Assembly: GCF_039535095.1 (NCBI RefSeq)
Contig: NZ_BAAAWN010000001.1
Location: 3,658,001 to 3,722,000 of the forward strand
Direction of reading: 5' to 3'
Length of the DNA stretch: 64,000 nt
DNA from: Arthrobacter ramosus
GTDB lineage: Bacteria; Actinomycetota; Actinomycetes; Actinomycetales; Micrococcaceae
Below the pieces are notes generated by a model. That model searched no databases. It was not told the DNA's origin and worked only from the letters and a program-made list of their open reading frames with translations. Each line of letters begins with the position of its first letter. Positions within the stretch are counted from its first letter, which is position 1. Positions 1 to 8,069 of the stretch are shown here, one piece after another. The position numbers were made by a program, and so were the translations under genes.

Positions 1-1
1 A

Positions 2-217
2 GCCACCAACAACAAACTCCTTGCGAGGTCCCAGCGGACTATCCAACACGCCACGGGAGTGGACGCGGAGACGGCGATTCGCGCTCTGGATTCCGTGGGT
101 GGATCGGTCAAGGCGGCCATCATGGTGGTGCTGACGGGCATCGATCCCGCGCAGGCGAAGACTGCTTTGGATGAGGCCGGCGGCTTCCTGCGAAAGGCGA
201 TTGAGAAGCACGGATAG
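2..217 (+). CDS. murQ: N-acetylmuramic acid 6-phosphate etherase, C-terminal part (partial at window edge)
   Basis: Only the last 71 codons are inside the window. MurQ cleaves the lactyl ether of N-acetylmuramate 6-phosphate in cytoplasmic cell-wall recycling. The visible tail has the helical C-terminal element typical of MurQ: a ...TNNKLLARSQR... stretch, then GVDAETAIRALDSVGGSVK and an AIMVVLTG segment, ending with an alanine-rich helix and AIEKHG. The reading frame is open from base 2 to the TAG at 215-217. It is followed 20 bases later by an MFS gene on the same strand, so the two may be co-transcribed. The catalytic SIS domain lies upstream of the window and cannot be checked. Confidence 0.8.
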   Translation, partial: ATNNKLLARSQRTIQHATGVDAETAIRALDSVGGSVKAAIMVVLTGIDPAQAKTALDEAGGFLRKAIEKHG

Positions 218-237
218 AGTTTTCCCCAGGAGGGGAA

Positions 238-1590
238 ATGAATACTTACACAACCGTCCCGAGCGGCGAGCAGGTTGTGCAGGAGCTGCCGTGGCGGTGG
301 AAGGTCCAGGGCCGGATCTTCCTGATCGGCGGCCTCGGCTTCATGTTCGATGCCTGGGACGTCACCCTCAACGGCATCCTCATTCCGCTGCTTTCCAAGC
401 ATTGGTCCCTCCAGCCCGCCGACGCCGGATGGATCGGCACTGCCAACCTGATCGGCATGGCCTTGGGCGCCTTCGCCTGGGGCACCATCGCGGACACGAT
501 CGGCCGGAAGCGGGCATTCACCGCCACTCTGCTGATCTTCTCGATCTTCACGGTGCTAGGTGCTTTCGCCCCGGACTTGGTCTGGTTTTGCATCTTCCGG
601 TTCATGGCCGGCTTCGGGCTGGGCGGCTGTATTCCGGTGGACTACGCCCTGGTAGGTGAATTCACGCCAAGGAAGCAACGCGGCAAGGTGCTTACCGCCA
701 TGGATGGTTGGTGGCCCGTGGGCGCAGCCCTGTGCGGCTTCATTTCAGCAGGACTTGTTGCGGCCTTTGCCGATTGGCGCCTGACCATGCTCGTCATGGT
801 GTTGCCTGCCCTGCTGGTGTTCTGGGTCAGGCGGAGCGTGCCCGAATCCCCGCTCTTCCTCATCCGCAAGGGCCGGCGCCAAGAGGCCGCCGACGTCATC
901 GACAGTCTCGTCCTGGCCACAGGAGCCGAGCCGCGCGCCTACAGTCTTCCCGTGCCGCAAGACGCGCCGCGCCTCTCCGCTGGCAGCGCGTGGCGGCAGC
1001 TGCGACGCGTCTGGCAGTTCAACTGGAAGATCACGACGGCGGCATGGGCCCTGTTTTTCAGCATCCTTCTGGTCTACTACTTGAGCTTGACGTGGATGCC
1101 GCAGATTCTGATTGGCGCAGGATTCGAGGAGTACAAGGCCTTCGTGACGACAGCCGGGATGGCCGGCGTCGGGCTCCTGGGCGTGGCGGTCGCGGCAGTG
1201 CTGGTGGAGCGGGTGGGCCGCAAGTGGATCCTGGTCATCACCGGGCCACTGTCCGCGTTGACCCTGGTGATCGTGTCATTGGTGGTGGACATTCCTGACG
1301 CGGCGGTGTTCTGGCTCCTGGCGTTCGGCTTCGTTATCCAGGTGGCCATCCCCGTGCTTTACACCTACGTGTCGGAGCTCTACCCCACCGAGCTCCGGGG
1401 TTCCGGCTTCGGCTGGGCGTCCACGTTCTCACGGGTTGGTGCCGGGATCGGGCCGCTCGTGTTCGCCTCGTATTTCTGGCCCGAGTTTGGATTGGCCACG
1501 TCCTTCGCCTTGGCTGGCGGGCTCATTGTGCTGTCCGTGCTGTGGATGGCGTTGTTTGCGCCGGAGACCAAGCAGCTCGACCTCGACTGA
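238..1590 (+). CDS. MFS transporter (SV2/sugar-porter type)
   Basis: A 450-residue integral membrane transporter with about 12 predicted transmembrane segments. The first cytoplasmic loop carries the MFS signature GTIADTIGRKR, and a second copy-like element, VERVGRKW, starts the second half. The central loop contains PESPLFLIRKGRRQEA, a PESPRxL-type sugar-porter/SV2 motif. An AGGAGGGG-like ribosome site sits just before the ATG at 238. It starts 20 bases after murQ on the same strand, so import of a cell-wall sugar or amino sugar is a reasonable inference, but the substrate cannot be read from sequence. An aromatic-acid substrate is the main alternative, because an aromatic catabolic cluster starts 3.5 kb away. 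Confidence 0.85.
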   Translation: MNTYTTVPSGEQVVQELPWRWKVQGRIFLIGGLGFMFDAWDVTLNGILIPLLSKHWSLQPADAGWIGTANLIGMALGAFAWGTIADTIGRKRAFTATLLIFSIFTVLGAFAPDLVWFCIFRFMAGFGLGGCIPVDYALVGEFTPRKQRGKVLTAMDGWWPVGAALCGFISAGLVAAFADWRLTMLVMVLPALLVFWVRRSVPESPLFLIRKGRRQEAADVIDSLVLATGAEPRAYSLPVPQDAPRLSAGSAWRQLRRVWQFNWKITTAAWALFFSILLVYYLSLTWMPQILIGAGFEEYKAFVTTAGMAGVGLLGVAVAAVLVERVGRKWILVITGPLSALTLVIVSLVVDIPDAAVFWLLAFGFVIQVAIPVLYTYVSELYPTELRGSGFGWASTFSRVGAGIGPLVFASYFWPEFGLATSFALAGGLIVLSVLWMALFAPETKQLDLD

Positions 1591-1630
1591 GCATGCCCCC
1601 TGTCCGAGGCTACGAATCGACATAACAGCA

Positions 1631-1733
1631 ATATGTCCATTCTTGGCGGCCAACGGTGCGCATGTCCCTCAGGGGTGCCCTGCATATGTCCATCCTTCGG
1701 GGCCGACAGTGGGCATGTCCCTCAGGGGTGCCC
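1631..1733. repeat. Two tandem copies of a 53-bp unit
   Basis: Two adjacent imperfect units begin at 1631 and 1684. Each opens with ATATGTCCAT and closes with CATGTCCCTCAGGGGTGCCC. They occupy the gap after the MFS gene and run directly into the palindrome at 1731. Confidence 0.8.
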
Positions 1734-1796
1734 AACTAGCTCGCATTAGACGTCGTTTTCAGGCCTGAATACGACACCTAATGCGAGTCAGTTGGG
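1731..1796. repeat. Extragenic palindrome, family 1, copy A
   Basis: Two 26-base arms pair with about four mismatches. The left arm begins CCCAACTAGCTCGCATTAG and the right arm ends AATGCGAGTCAGTTGGG. A second copy of the same element lies at 8004-8069. It sits in the gap between the MFS stop and the purN stop, where a hairpin could end both convergent transcripts. There is no T-tract, so terminator activity is inference. Confidence 0.85.
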
Positions 1797-1809
1797 CCGG
1801 AAGGAGGAC

Positions 1810-2382
1810 TCAGGCGTGTTTTCCCGCCGCGAGCTCTGCGAGGGTCTGGACCAGGAGCCTGCGCTCCACCACCTTGATGCGTTCGTGCAGGGTGTCTTCG
1901 GTGTCGTCCGGGGCGATTTCGACGGCTTCCTGGGCGATGATGGGCCCGGTGTCGACGCCGGCGTCGGCCCAGTGGACGGTGCAGCCAGTCACTTTCACGC
2001 CATAGGCCATGGCATCGCGGACTCCGTGGGCACCCGGGAAAGCGGGCAGCAATGCGGGGTGCGTGTTGAGGTACTTGCCGCCGAAGGCGTCGATGAATTC
2101 CGGGCTGACAATCCGCATGAACCCGGAGGAAACCACTACGTCCGGATCGTACGAGGCAACGGCTTTGGTCAGCGCGGCGTTCCAATCGGCCCGGTCTGCG
2201 TAGTCCTTGAAGTCCACCACGAAGGTGTCCAGTCCGGCCTCGGCGGAGCGTTCCACGCCGTAGGTACCCGGCCGGTCGGCTCCCACGGCTGCGATCTCAA
2301 CGTCCAGCTCGCCCGCCTTCACTGCGTCGATTACTGCTTGGAGGTTGGAACCGGTTCCGGAGACGAGGACAACAATGCGCAT
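1810..2382 (-). CDS. purN: Phosphoribosylglycinamide formyltransferase (GAR transformylase 1)
   Basis: 190 residues, the normal PurN length. The enzyme transfers a formyl group from 10-formyltetrahydrofolate to GAR in de novo purine synthesis. Visible landmarks are the N-terminal nucleotide-binding loop VSGTGSNLQA, the catalytic block LNTHPALLPAFPGAHG with its Asn and His, and the conserved HWADAGVDTGPII with the catalytic Asp. The start is the ATG at 2382-2380 (MRIVVLVSGTGS). The upstream gene on the same strand is the DUF6350 membrane protein, a common actinobacterial neighbour, but a divergent small membrane gene (2421) lies between them. Confidence 0.96.
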   Translation of the reverse strand: MRIVVLVSGTGSNLQAVIDAVKAGELDVEIAAVGADRPGTYGVERSAEAGLDTFVVDFKDYADRADWNAALTKAVASYDPDVVVSSGFMRIVSPEFIDAFGGKYLNTHPALLPAFPGAHGVRDAMAYGVKVTGCTVHWADAGVDTGPIIAQEAVEIAPDDTEDTLHERIKVVERRLLVQTLAELAAGKHA

Positions 2383-2420
2383 TGCACTAGCTTATGGCTG
2401 GCTCGCGTAGGCTGGAAAAC

Positions 2421-2843
2421 ATGAATTCCGGCGTTGGACCCACCCCGCAGCATCAGCCACAGAGCGAGGCTGCCAAATCAGCGCTTGCCGTTACCCAAGC
2501 GCTGTTCAGGACATTCCTGCTGACAGTGCTTGGCGCCATCTTCGTCTACATCCTGAACATCAGCTACGTCTGGCTCAGTGCTATCCTCACCGTCATCGCG
2601 GGGGTGCTTGGAGTGGTGGTCCTCGTGCGGACCATCCGGTTCAAGCAGCCGCGCATCGTTCTGTTTGGCACCATTTCCGGGCTCGTGGTCACGGCCATCA
2701 TGTGCCTGCTGGTGATCACCGCCGTCGTCTTCTTCCAACAGATCACCACCTTGGAGAACTGCGCACGAGGCGCCCTGACGCTCCACGCCCAAAACTCGTG
2801 CCAGGTGGATTTCCAGAAGTCCATTCCCTCCGGATTGCGCTAG
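2421..2843 (+). CDS. Small membrane protein, unknown function
   Basis: 140 residues from the ATG at 2421; an in-frame ATG at 2394 is possible but has no ribosome site. After a polar N-terminus (about 30 residues) there are three or four hydrophobic helices: FRTFLLTVLGAIFVYIL, WLSAILTVIAGVLGVVVLV, and IVLFGTISGLVVTAIMCLLVI. A short extracytoplasmic tail with two cysteines (ENCARG, NSCQVDF) could form a disulphide. It is divergent from purN with about 40 bases between the starts. I do not recognise the family. Confidence 0.75.
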   Translation: MNSGVGPTPQHQPQSEAAKSALAVTQALFRTFLLTVLGAIFVYILNISYVWLSAILTVIAGVLGVVVLVRTIRFKQPRIVLFGTISGLVVTAIMCLLVITAVVFFQQITTLENCARGALTLHAQNSCQVDFQKSIPSGLR

Positions 2844-2873
2844 CCGGGGCGCAAGCCAGGTGAGGCGGGCACC

Positions 2874-4205
2874 TTAGCCGCGGTCGCCGTCGTACACGGA
2901 ATCATCGAGATCCGCTTCGCGGAGCTTCTGCCGCCTTTCGAGCCAGGGACCCACCCAGTAACCGATCACGACGCCGATCCCCACCTCCGCGGCGATCCAG
3001 ACTGCCGTCCACCGCGGGTCCGGGCCGATCTCGGTGAGGCGCCCGATTCCGGCGGAACCGCGTGCCAGCCAGGCGAGGCCTCCCGCCAAAGCCCCGGCCA
3101 CGGCCCCGATGAGGGCGCCGAGGATCAGCGTGGAAACAGGAGCGGTGAACCAGCGCGCCTTGATCTTGATGGAGAGCCATTCGTCGAAGTGGTTCTCCCC
3201 CGCACGCAGGAACCACCAGCCCGCCAACAGACCGGCGATCACCGGAAGGGCAAGGGCCGCGGCACCGAAGTCGAGTTGCCCGGTGGGCAGCGCGCCGAAG
3301 ACAGGAATCGCAGGCAGGGGCCCGACGGCGGTGCCCAGCGGTCCGACGTGTGAGCCGACACCGAGGGAGAACCCGGCGCCAGAGGACCAAGCCAAAGTGA
3401 AAACCGCCAGATTGGGCAGGTAGCCGAGCTGGGCTATGGTCAGGACGCCACCGCCGAGGGCCCCGGCTTTCAGGCCTTCGTAGACGGCGATGATGTCCGT
3501 CCAGTGCATGACAAGGTCGACGGCGAGCAGCATGGCGGAGAGTGTCATGGCCGCCATGATCGCCACGAATCCGGCCTTGATGGCGGAGCCGAAGTAGGAA
3601 CCGGCCCAACGGGAATGTTGGCTTGTGCGTGCGAGCCAATCGACTGCGTCGACGCCAATGAGCCTGCTCCAGGAGCCAGACTCACGCCGGGCACCCACCA
3701 CCATGCCAAGGCCGAACGGGATAAGCGGAAGTAATGCAGCGAACCATATGTTGATCACGACGTCTTGTGTGCGGCAAACGAATCCGGTCGCCGCGCCGAA
3801 CGCCCCGTAGACAAGCAACGCTCCGAAGAAGGCCTGCCACAGCTGGTCCGTGTAGGAAGCCCTGGCCAGTCGGCGGCCCGCGCGCCACGCCAGGAGGAAG
3901 GGGACCAGAGTCAGCCCGAGCGGGATGAGGGACAGCATCCCGGAACCCAGTAGGCCTGCGGTTCCCAGGTTGACGGTGGCAAGCTGCAGCGGCACGCCGT
4001 GGACGAGGAGCCAGGTTTGGCCAGCCAAGCGTGCCAGGAAATCGATGGCGTGGTTCTGGAATCCGTCGGTTGCCCAGACGCCGATCAGCGGTAGGACCAC
4101 CACGAGCGCCGAGATGATGGCGGCCTGGGCCGACTCAAGGGCACCCTGCAGCCACAAAGGCATAGGCAGGCCATGGTTACCGGTCTGATCAGCGCGCAGT
4201 TTCAT
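2874..4205 (-). CDS. DUF6350 family polytopic membrane protein
   Basis: 443 residues with roughly ten hydrophobic segments and short charged loops. It is the family annotated DUF6350 (sometimes called PerM-like or cell-division-associated) that commonly precedes purN in actinobacteria. Conserved features include GVWATDGFQNHAIDFLARL near the N-terminus, the glycine-rich GAGFSLGVGSHVGPLGTAVG in the centre, and a charged C-terminal tail (RQKLREADLDDSVYDGDRG). The start is an ATG at 4205. No enzymatic motif is visible; function is unknown. Confidence 0.85.
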   Translation of the reverse strand: MKLRADQTGNHGLPMPLWLQGALESAQAAIISALVVVLPLIGVWATDGFQNHAIDFLARLAGQTWLLVHGVPLQLATVNLGTAGLLGSGMLSLIPLGLTLVPFLLAWRAGRRLARASYTDQLWQAFFGALLVYGAFGAATGFVCRTQDVVINIWFAALLPLIPFGLGMVVGARRESGSWSRLIGVDAVDWLARTSQHSRWAGSYFGSAIKAGFVAIMAAMTLSAMLLAVDLVMHWTDIIAVYEGLKAGALGGGVLTIAQLGYLPNLAVFTLAWSSGAGFSLGVGSHVGPLGTAVGPLPAIPVFGALPTGQLDFGAAALALPVIAGLLAGWWFLRAGENHFDEWLSIKIKARWFTAPVSTLILGALIGAVAGALAGGLAWLARGSAGIGRLTEIGPDPRWTAVWIAAEVGIGVVIGYWVGPWLERRQKLREADLDDSVYDGDRG

Positions 4206-4304
4206 CGTGTTCTATCGTGCCACGGCGTGCCCCGCTCCCCCGGCAGGCGCCCGCGCGGCCCGCCAATCCTCCAACACCCGCTCACCTATAACCCCCTCCC
4301 GGCC

Positions 4305-4418
4305 AACGCTCGCTCACCTTTGGGGCGCGAACGCCAAACGCTCCTGCACATCGGCCGCGCCGCCGTCGTTTAAGTGAGCGAGCGTCGGGGAAAAATGCCC
4401 CATATGTGAGCGAGCGTC
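4305..4418. repeat. GCTCGCTCAC-type extragenic repeat cluster
   Basis: One copy of AACGCTCGCTCAC (4305-4317) faces two copies of its complement, GTGAGCGAGCGTC, at 4374-4386 and 4406-4418. The outer copies can pair into a long hairpin. The cluster fills most of the 330-base gap between the divergent DUF6350 and DUF4383 genes. No other copy was noticed in the window. Confidence 0.8.
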
Positions 4419-4537
4419 TGGGGGCACACCGGGGCGCCGGCGGGCCGCGCCGGGACGCCGGGCGCCGCCGTCCCAGCGCTTTTTGCATATGCCAGACGTA
4501 AAATTGGATTGTTCGCAAGAGGTGGATGGAGGGCATA

Positions 4538-5002
4538 ATGACTACCGCAACCCCACATGCACATGGTGTTCACTTTGGACGGACGGACATCCAGAACATC
4601 GGCATGGGTGTAGGTATTCTGATGGCGCTGGTGGGCCTTCTCGGATTCATTCCGGGCATCACCATGCGGTACGGGGAATTGCAGTTCTTCGGGCCAAATT
4701 CGCACGCAATGCTCCTGGGTGTGTTCCAAGTGTCGCTGCTGCTCAACATTGTGCAGCTGCTCATCGGCGGAACCGGCTGGGCGATGTCCCGCTCGGGCGG
4801 CCATAGCGCACGCAATATCCTGATGAGCTTCGGTGCCCTGTACATCGTGCTCAGTGTGTACGGACTGAGTGTCGGGGTTGATTCGGCGGCCAACTTCCTG
4901 TCGCTGAACACGCTCGACAACTGGACGTTCATCGTCGTGGGCATCCTGATGGTCGCCGCGGGCTGGATGTTTTCACGGCATCTGGCTGACGACGCAAAAT
5001 AG
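4538..5002 (+). CDS. DUF4383 family membrane protein
   Basis: 154 residues with four transmembrane helices, the usual DUF4383 arrangement. The ATG at 4538 is preferred over 4526 because GGAGGG (4528-4533) then lies at normal spacing. Helix 1 is followed by the family's GFIPGITMRYGELQFFG segment, then a helix ending at the NIVQLLIGGTGW turn, and a C-terminal helix with a basic/acidic cap (FSRHLADDAK). Function is unknown; homologues are widespread in soil actinobacteria and often stress-linked. Confidence 0.85.
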   Translation: MTTATPHAHGVHFGRTDIQNIGMGVGILMALVGLLGFIPGITMRYGELQFFGPNSHAMLLGVFQVSLLLNIVQLLIGGTGWAMSRSGGHSARNILMSFGALYIVLSVYGLSVGVDSAANFLSLNTLDNWTFIVVGILMVAAGWMFSRHLADDAK

Positions 5003-5155
5003 CCCATTCAAAGCCCGGATTAGGTTAGCCCGGGATTACAGGAGCCGCCAATGGTAGGGTCTACAGCTAAATCTGAATAGTCATACAAGCGGTTGGTGCA
5101 GTTCCTGCGGTGAAGAAGCCGGGGGCTGTGCCAACCTTCTTTGTGCCCGACGCCG

Positions 5156-5887
5156 TCAGATCCACTTGGGTGCCGCCGGCACCGGCCCAGCACCCCCGGC
5201 GACCCCGCCGGTCCCGCGCCCGGTGGCCCATTGCACGACGCCGGCGAGAGGCCCGGCGACCACCACGGCGGCGTTCGGATCGCCGAACATGAGGTCCGTG
5301 CCGCTGACCTTGACGAGGAGGCCCTTGTCGGTGCCGCGGGTGGACCAAGCGGACGTGATGTCGCGCAGCAGCCGTTCCAGTACCGGGGCAGGAATGTCCG
5401 CAAAGGTTGCCCCGTTGTCGAGGTCCACGGTATGCACCCAGACTTCGCGGGTGCGCATCCAGACCGTTTCCGACGCCGGCACTTCCCTGCCCTGGATGGT
5501 CCGGACCGTGTGGTGCCAGGCGTCCTCCGGCAGGTCCCGCCATTCCACGCTCAGGTGCACGGCGGAATGGTCAAAGAGGTTCCTCAACGCGATGGGAGAC
5601 AGGGTCGCACCGAAGGAAATCTCCTCATCCCGCACCGCAACAGAGGGATACATGGGAGTCTCCACGCCGGTCGATGCCCACTCCACCAGCCGGGCGATGG
5701 CCCGGGCGTTGTAGCCGATGTGTGCTACAACGTGGCGGCGGCTCCAGCCGGCAAGCCGCGAATCGCCGTCGAGCTCGGCATCGGAGAGTTCATTGAGCTT
5801 GCGGGCGAAGAACGCGGTCCCGCGCCGGGCCTGCAGCAGCTGTTCCTGCAGGCCCGGATCGGTGGTGAGGTCGTGGCGGGCGACCAT
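5156..5887 (-). CDS. Maleylpyruvate isomerase, mycothiol-dependent type
   Basis: 243 residues. It isomerises maleylpyruvate to fumarylpyruvate in the gentisate pathway, using mycothiol rather than glutathione. It belongs to the DinB-like TIGR03083 family, with the opening helix QARRGTAFFARKLNELSDAEL, then WSRRHVVAHIGYNARAIARLVEWA, and the metal-site segment RTREVWVHTVDLDNGATF. The start ATG (5887) shares one base with the stop of the upstream hydrolase (TGATG), so translation is coupled. Longer upstream frames through the hydrolase gene are artefacts. It is the last gene of the gentisate operon. Confidence 0.92.
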   Translation of the reverse strand: MVARHDLTTDPGLQEQLLQARRGTAFFARKLNELSDAELDGDSRLAGWSRRHVVAHIGYNARAIARLVEWASTGVETPMYPSVAVRDEEISFGATLSPIALRNLFDHSAVHLSVEWRDLPEDAWHHTVRTIQGREVPASETVWMRTREVWVHTVDLDNGATFADIPAPVLERLLRDITSAWSTRGTDKGLLVKVSGTDLMFGDPNAAVVVAGPLAGVVQWATGRGTGGVAGGAGPVPAAPKWI

Positions 5888-6711
5888 CAGGCTTCCTTGA
5901 CCACGCGATTGTTCAGCTGCCCCAGACCCTCGATGGTGGTGACCAGGAGCTGGCCTTCCTGGAGGTAGCGCTTCGGGTTCTGGGCGTGGCCCACACCGCC
6001 GGGCGTGCCGGTCGCGATGACGTCGCCCGGGTTCAGCGTGATGATGGTGGAGATGTAGGACACGAGGAATTCCGGGGTGAACACGAGGTCCCCGGTGGGG
6101 GTCTGCTGCTGGATCTCGCCGTCCACCGCTGAGGTCATCAGCGGCCCGGCCGTGAACTCGTCCTTGGTGACCAGGGCCGGACCGAACGGCGTGGACTTCT
6201 CCCAGGTCTTGCCCTGCAGCCACTGGACGGTGCGGAACTGGTAGTCGCGCATGCTGATGTCGTTCAGCACCGAATAGCCCGCGATGTGATCGGCCGCGTC
6301 GGCTTCGCTGATGCGGCGCCCCTTCTTGCCGATCACGACGGCGAGCTCGGCCTCCCAGTCAACCGTGTCCGATTCCTGCGGCAACGCCAGATCGTCGTTG
6401 GGGCCGATCAGCGATTCCTGGTACTTCGCGAACAAGGTGGGGTACTCGGGGATTTCCCTGCCCATCTCCTTGATGTGGTTGCGGTAGTTGTGCCCGACGC
6501 AGATGATCTTCCCCGGTGAGGGCACGACGGCGGCGAGGTCGGCGCCGTCGTACGCGTGCGTTGCGCCGTTGGCCGCCTCCGCGATCCCCGCCCAGCCGGG
6601 TTCATGCAGGAGGGCGCCGACGTCGGAGAAGCCGTCAATCTCTGTCAGGGTGTCGCCGTCCTGGCGGACGGCCACGGTACCTGCAGCGGTGCGGAGGGTG
6701 AGGAGTCTCAT
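5887..6711 (-). CDS. Fumarylpyruvate hydrolase (FAH family)
   Basis: 274 residues from the ATG at 6711. It hydrolyses fumarylpyruvate to fumarate and pyruvate, the last gentisate-pathway step. The N-terminal domain (about 60 residues, MRLLTLRTAAGTVAV) precedes the FAH catalytic fold: CVGHNYRNHIKEMGREIP, the metal-binding DWEAELAVVIGKKGR, and near the C-terminus DVIATGTPGGVGHAQNP. The start overlaps the stop of the dioxygenase gene by four bases (ATGA) and its own stop overlaps the isomerase start. This overlap chain fixes the gene order dioxygenase, hydrolase, isomerase as one operon. Confidence 0.94.
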   Translation of the reverse strand: MRLLTLRTAAGTVAVRQDGDTLTEIDGFSDVGALLHEPGWAGIAEAANGATHAYDGADLAAVVPSPGKIICVGHNYRNHIKEMGREIPEYPTLFAKYQESLIGPNDDLALPQESDTVDWEAELAVVIGKKGRRISEADAADHIAGYSVLNDISMRDYQFRTVQWLQGKTWEKSTPFGPALVTKDEFTAGPLMTSAVDGEIQQQTPTGDLVFTPEFLVSYISTIITLNPGDVIATGTPGGVGHAQNPKRYLQEGQLLVTTIEGLGQLNNRVVKEA

Positions 6712-7838
6712 TTGTTGCGTCCTTCGATGTACGTGCGGTTGAAATTCAGTCGTTCGAAAATGGGGGCATCGCTGAAGCGGAAGAGGTCGAACTCGCTCTC
6801 GGCCTCGAGGGACCACAAGGCCCAGGACGGGACCACGAACAGGTCGCCCTTCTCCAGGACCTTGGACTCCCCGTTCAGCACCACGGTGCCGCGGCCATCG
6901 AAGACCTGCCAGACGCTGGAACCGACTTCGCGCACAGCCTCGGTGGAAGCCCCGGCCCGCAGCCTGTGGAACTCGGCGCGGATGGTGGGCATCACGTCCC
7001 CGCCGGTGGTCGGGTTTGTGTAGCGCACAGCGGCGTGGCCCTGGGACACCGTGGCGGGGTGGCCTTCATCCTCGAGAAGCAACTGTTCGCGCAGGGCGGC
7101 GTCGGTGTGCTCCCAGCGGTAGGCCGCGATCGGTGAGTTGGTGGTGTCATCGAGCCCGGACAGCGGGCGCAGGCCCGGGTGGGCCCAGAGGCGCTCGGAG
7201 CGCGAAACGTCCGGGGTGGCCTCATCCGTAACCCGTTCGGTGCCGAATTCGAAGAACCCGGCGTCCGCGTAGTGCACGAACGGGATGTCCAGTCCGTCGA
7301 TCCACGCCATCGGCTGATCGGTGTCGTTGTGGTGGCCGTGGAAGTTCCAGCCCGGCGTCAGCAGGAAGTCACCGCGGCGCATCGCCACCGGGTCCCCGTT
7401 GACAACGGTCCAGACGCCTTCACCTTCGACGACGAACCGGAACGCGTTCTGCGAGTGGCGGTGCTCCGGGGCTGTTTCGTGCGCGCCCAGATACTGGATG
7501 GCCGCCCACAACGTCGGCGTCGCATACGGCGTGCCGGCCAGGCCCGGGTTGGCCAACGCGATGGCACGGCGTTCCCCGCCACGGCCCACAGGCACGAGGT
7601 CCCCGGCGCGGGCAGCCAGCGGATACAGATCGTTCCAGCGCCACACATGCGGTACGGCTTTCGGGGACGGCACCATCGGCATCAGGTCCGCGATCTCGGT
7701 CCAGAGCGGGATCAGGTTCCCGGTCTCGAAGTCACGGTACAACTGCTCGAGCTGGGCAGCTTCCTCGGGAGTCGGTTCCGGCACCGCGAGCGCGGCGGCA
7801 ACAGATTCGTGTGTGGTGCTATCGGCGCTGATAGACAC
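6708..7838 (-). CDS. Gentisate 1,2-dioxygenase
   Basis: 376 residues from a GTG at 7838, chosen because a GAGGAGG ribosome site lies six to eight bases upstream. This Fe(II) bicupin enzyme opens the ring of gentisate to maleylpyruvate. The N-terminal cupin holds the metal ligands: APEHRHSQNAFRFVVEGEG (His126 and His128) and GWNFHGHH (His167 region). A second cupin follows at about residues 270-360 (SSVWQVFDGRGTVVLNGES). It is the first gene of a three-gene, fully overlapping operon. The likely promoter and a candidate IclR operator lie at 7840-8000. Confidence 0.95.
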   Translation of the reverse strand: MSISADSTTHESVAAALAVPEPTPEEAAQLEQLYRDFETGNLIPLWTEIADLMPMVPSPKAVPHVWRWNDLYPLAARAGDLVPVGRGGERRAIALANPGLAGTPYATPTLWAAIQYLGAHETAPEHRHSQNAFRFVVEGEGVWTVVNGDPVAMRRGDFLLTPGWNFHGHHNDTDQPMAWIDGLDIPFVHYADAGFFEFGTERVTDEATPDVSRSERLWAHPGLRPLSGLDDTTNSPIAAYRWEHTDAALREQLLLEDEGHPATVSQGHAAVRYTNPTTGGDVMPTIRAEFHRLRAGASTEAVREVGSSVWQVFDGRGTVVLNGESKVLEKGDLFVVPSWALWSLEAESEFDLFRFSDAPIFERLNFNRTYIEGRNK

Positions 7839-7915
7839 AGGGGCCTCCTCAAGGGGTACGGGACAGTTTTGGCGTACTCCAGACCATAGGGAAGCCCTCA
7901 AGTGATCTCCAGAAA

Positions 7916-7932
7916 ATTCTGCTAGCCAGAAT
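7916..7932. promoter_or_regulatory. Candidate IclR operator upstream of the gentisate dioxygenase operon
   Basis: A perfect 6-5-6 palindrome, ATTCTG-CTAGC-CAGAAT, lies 78 bases upstream of the dioxygenase GTG. The same half-sites with the same 5-base spacer recur at 8866-8882 in front of the IclR gene. That makes it a good candidate for the binding site of this cluster's IclR regulator. Confidence 0.6.
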
Positions 7933-8003
7933 CCGTTGGCCCAACTGATCCCCACCGCCACCCTCGCCTCGCAAGCTCGGCCAGGGAACCCTGGCGGCGT
8001 TGG

Positions 8004-8069
8004 CCCAACTGACTCGCAGTAGGTGTCGTTATGGGCGCTCAAAACGACATCAACTGCGAGTCAGTTGGG
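8004..8069. repeat. Extragenic palindrome, family 1, copy B, overlapping the IclR 3' end
   Basis: Arms of 27 bases (left begins CCCAACTGACTCGCAGTAGG, right ends AACTGCGAGTCAGTTGGG) pair with two mismatches around a short loop. It is the same element as at 1731-1796. The right arm contains the IclR stop codon and encodes its last residues. Confidence 0.9.

Noticed and set aside
5887..6223. N-terminal extension of the maleylpyruvate isomerase
   Set aside because: It lies out of phase inside the hydrolase gene; the ATG overlapping the hydrolase stop gives the family-length protein.
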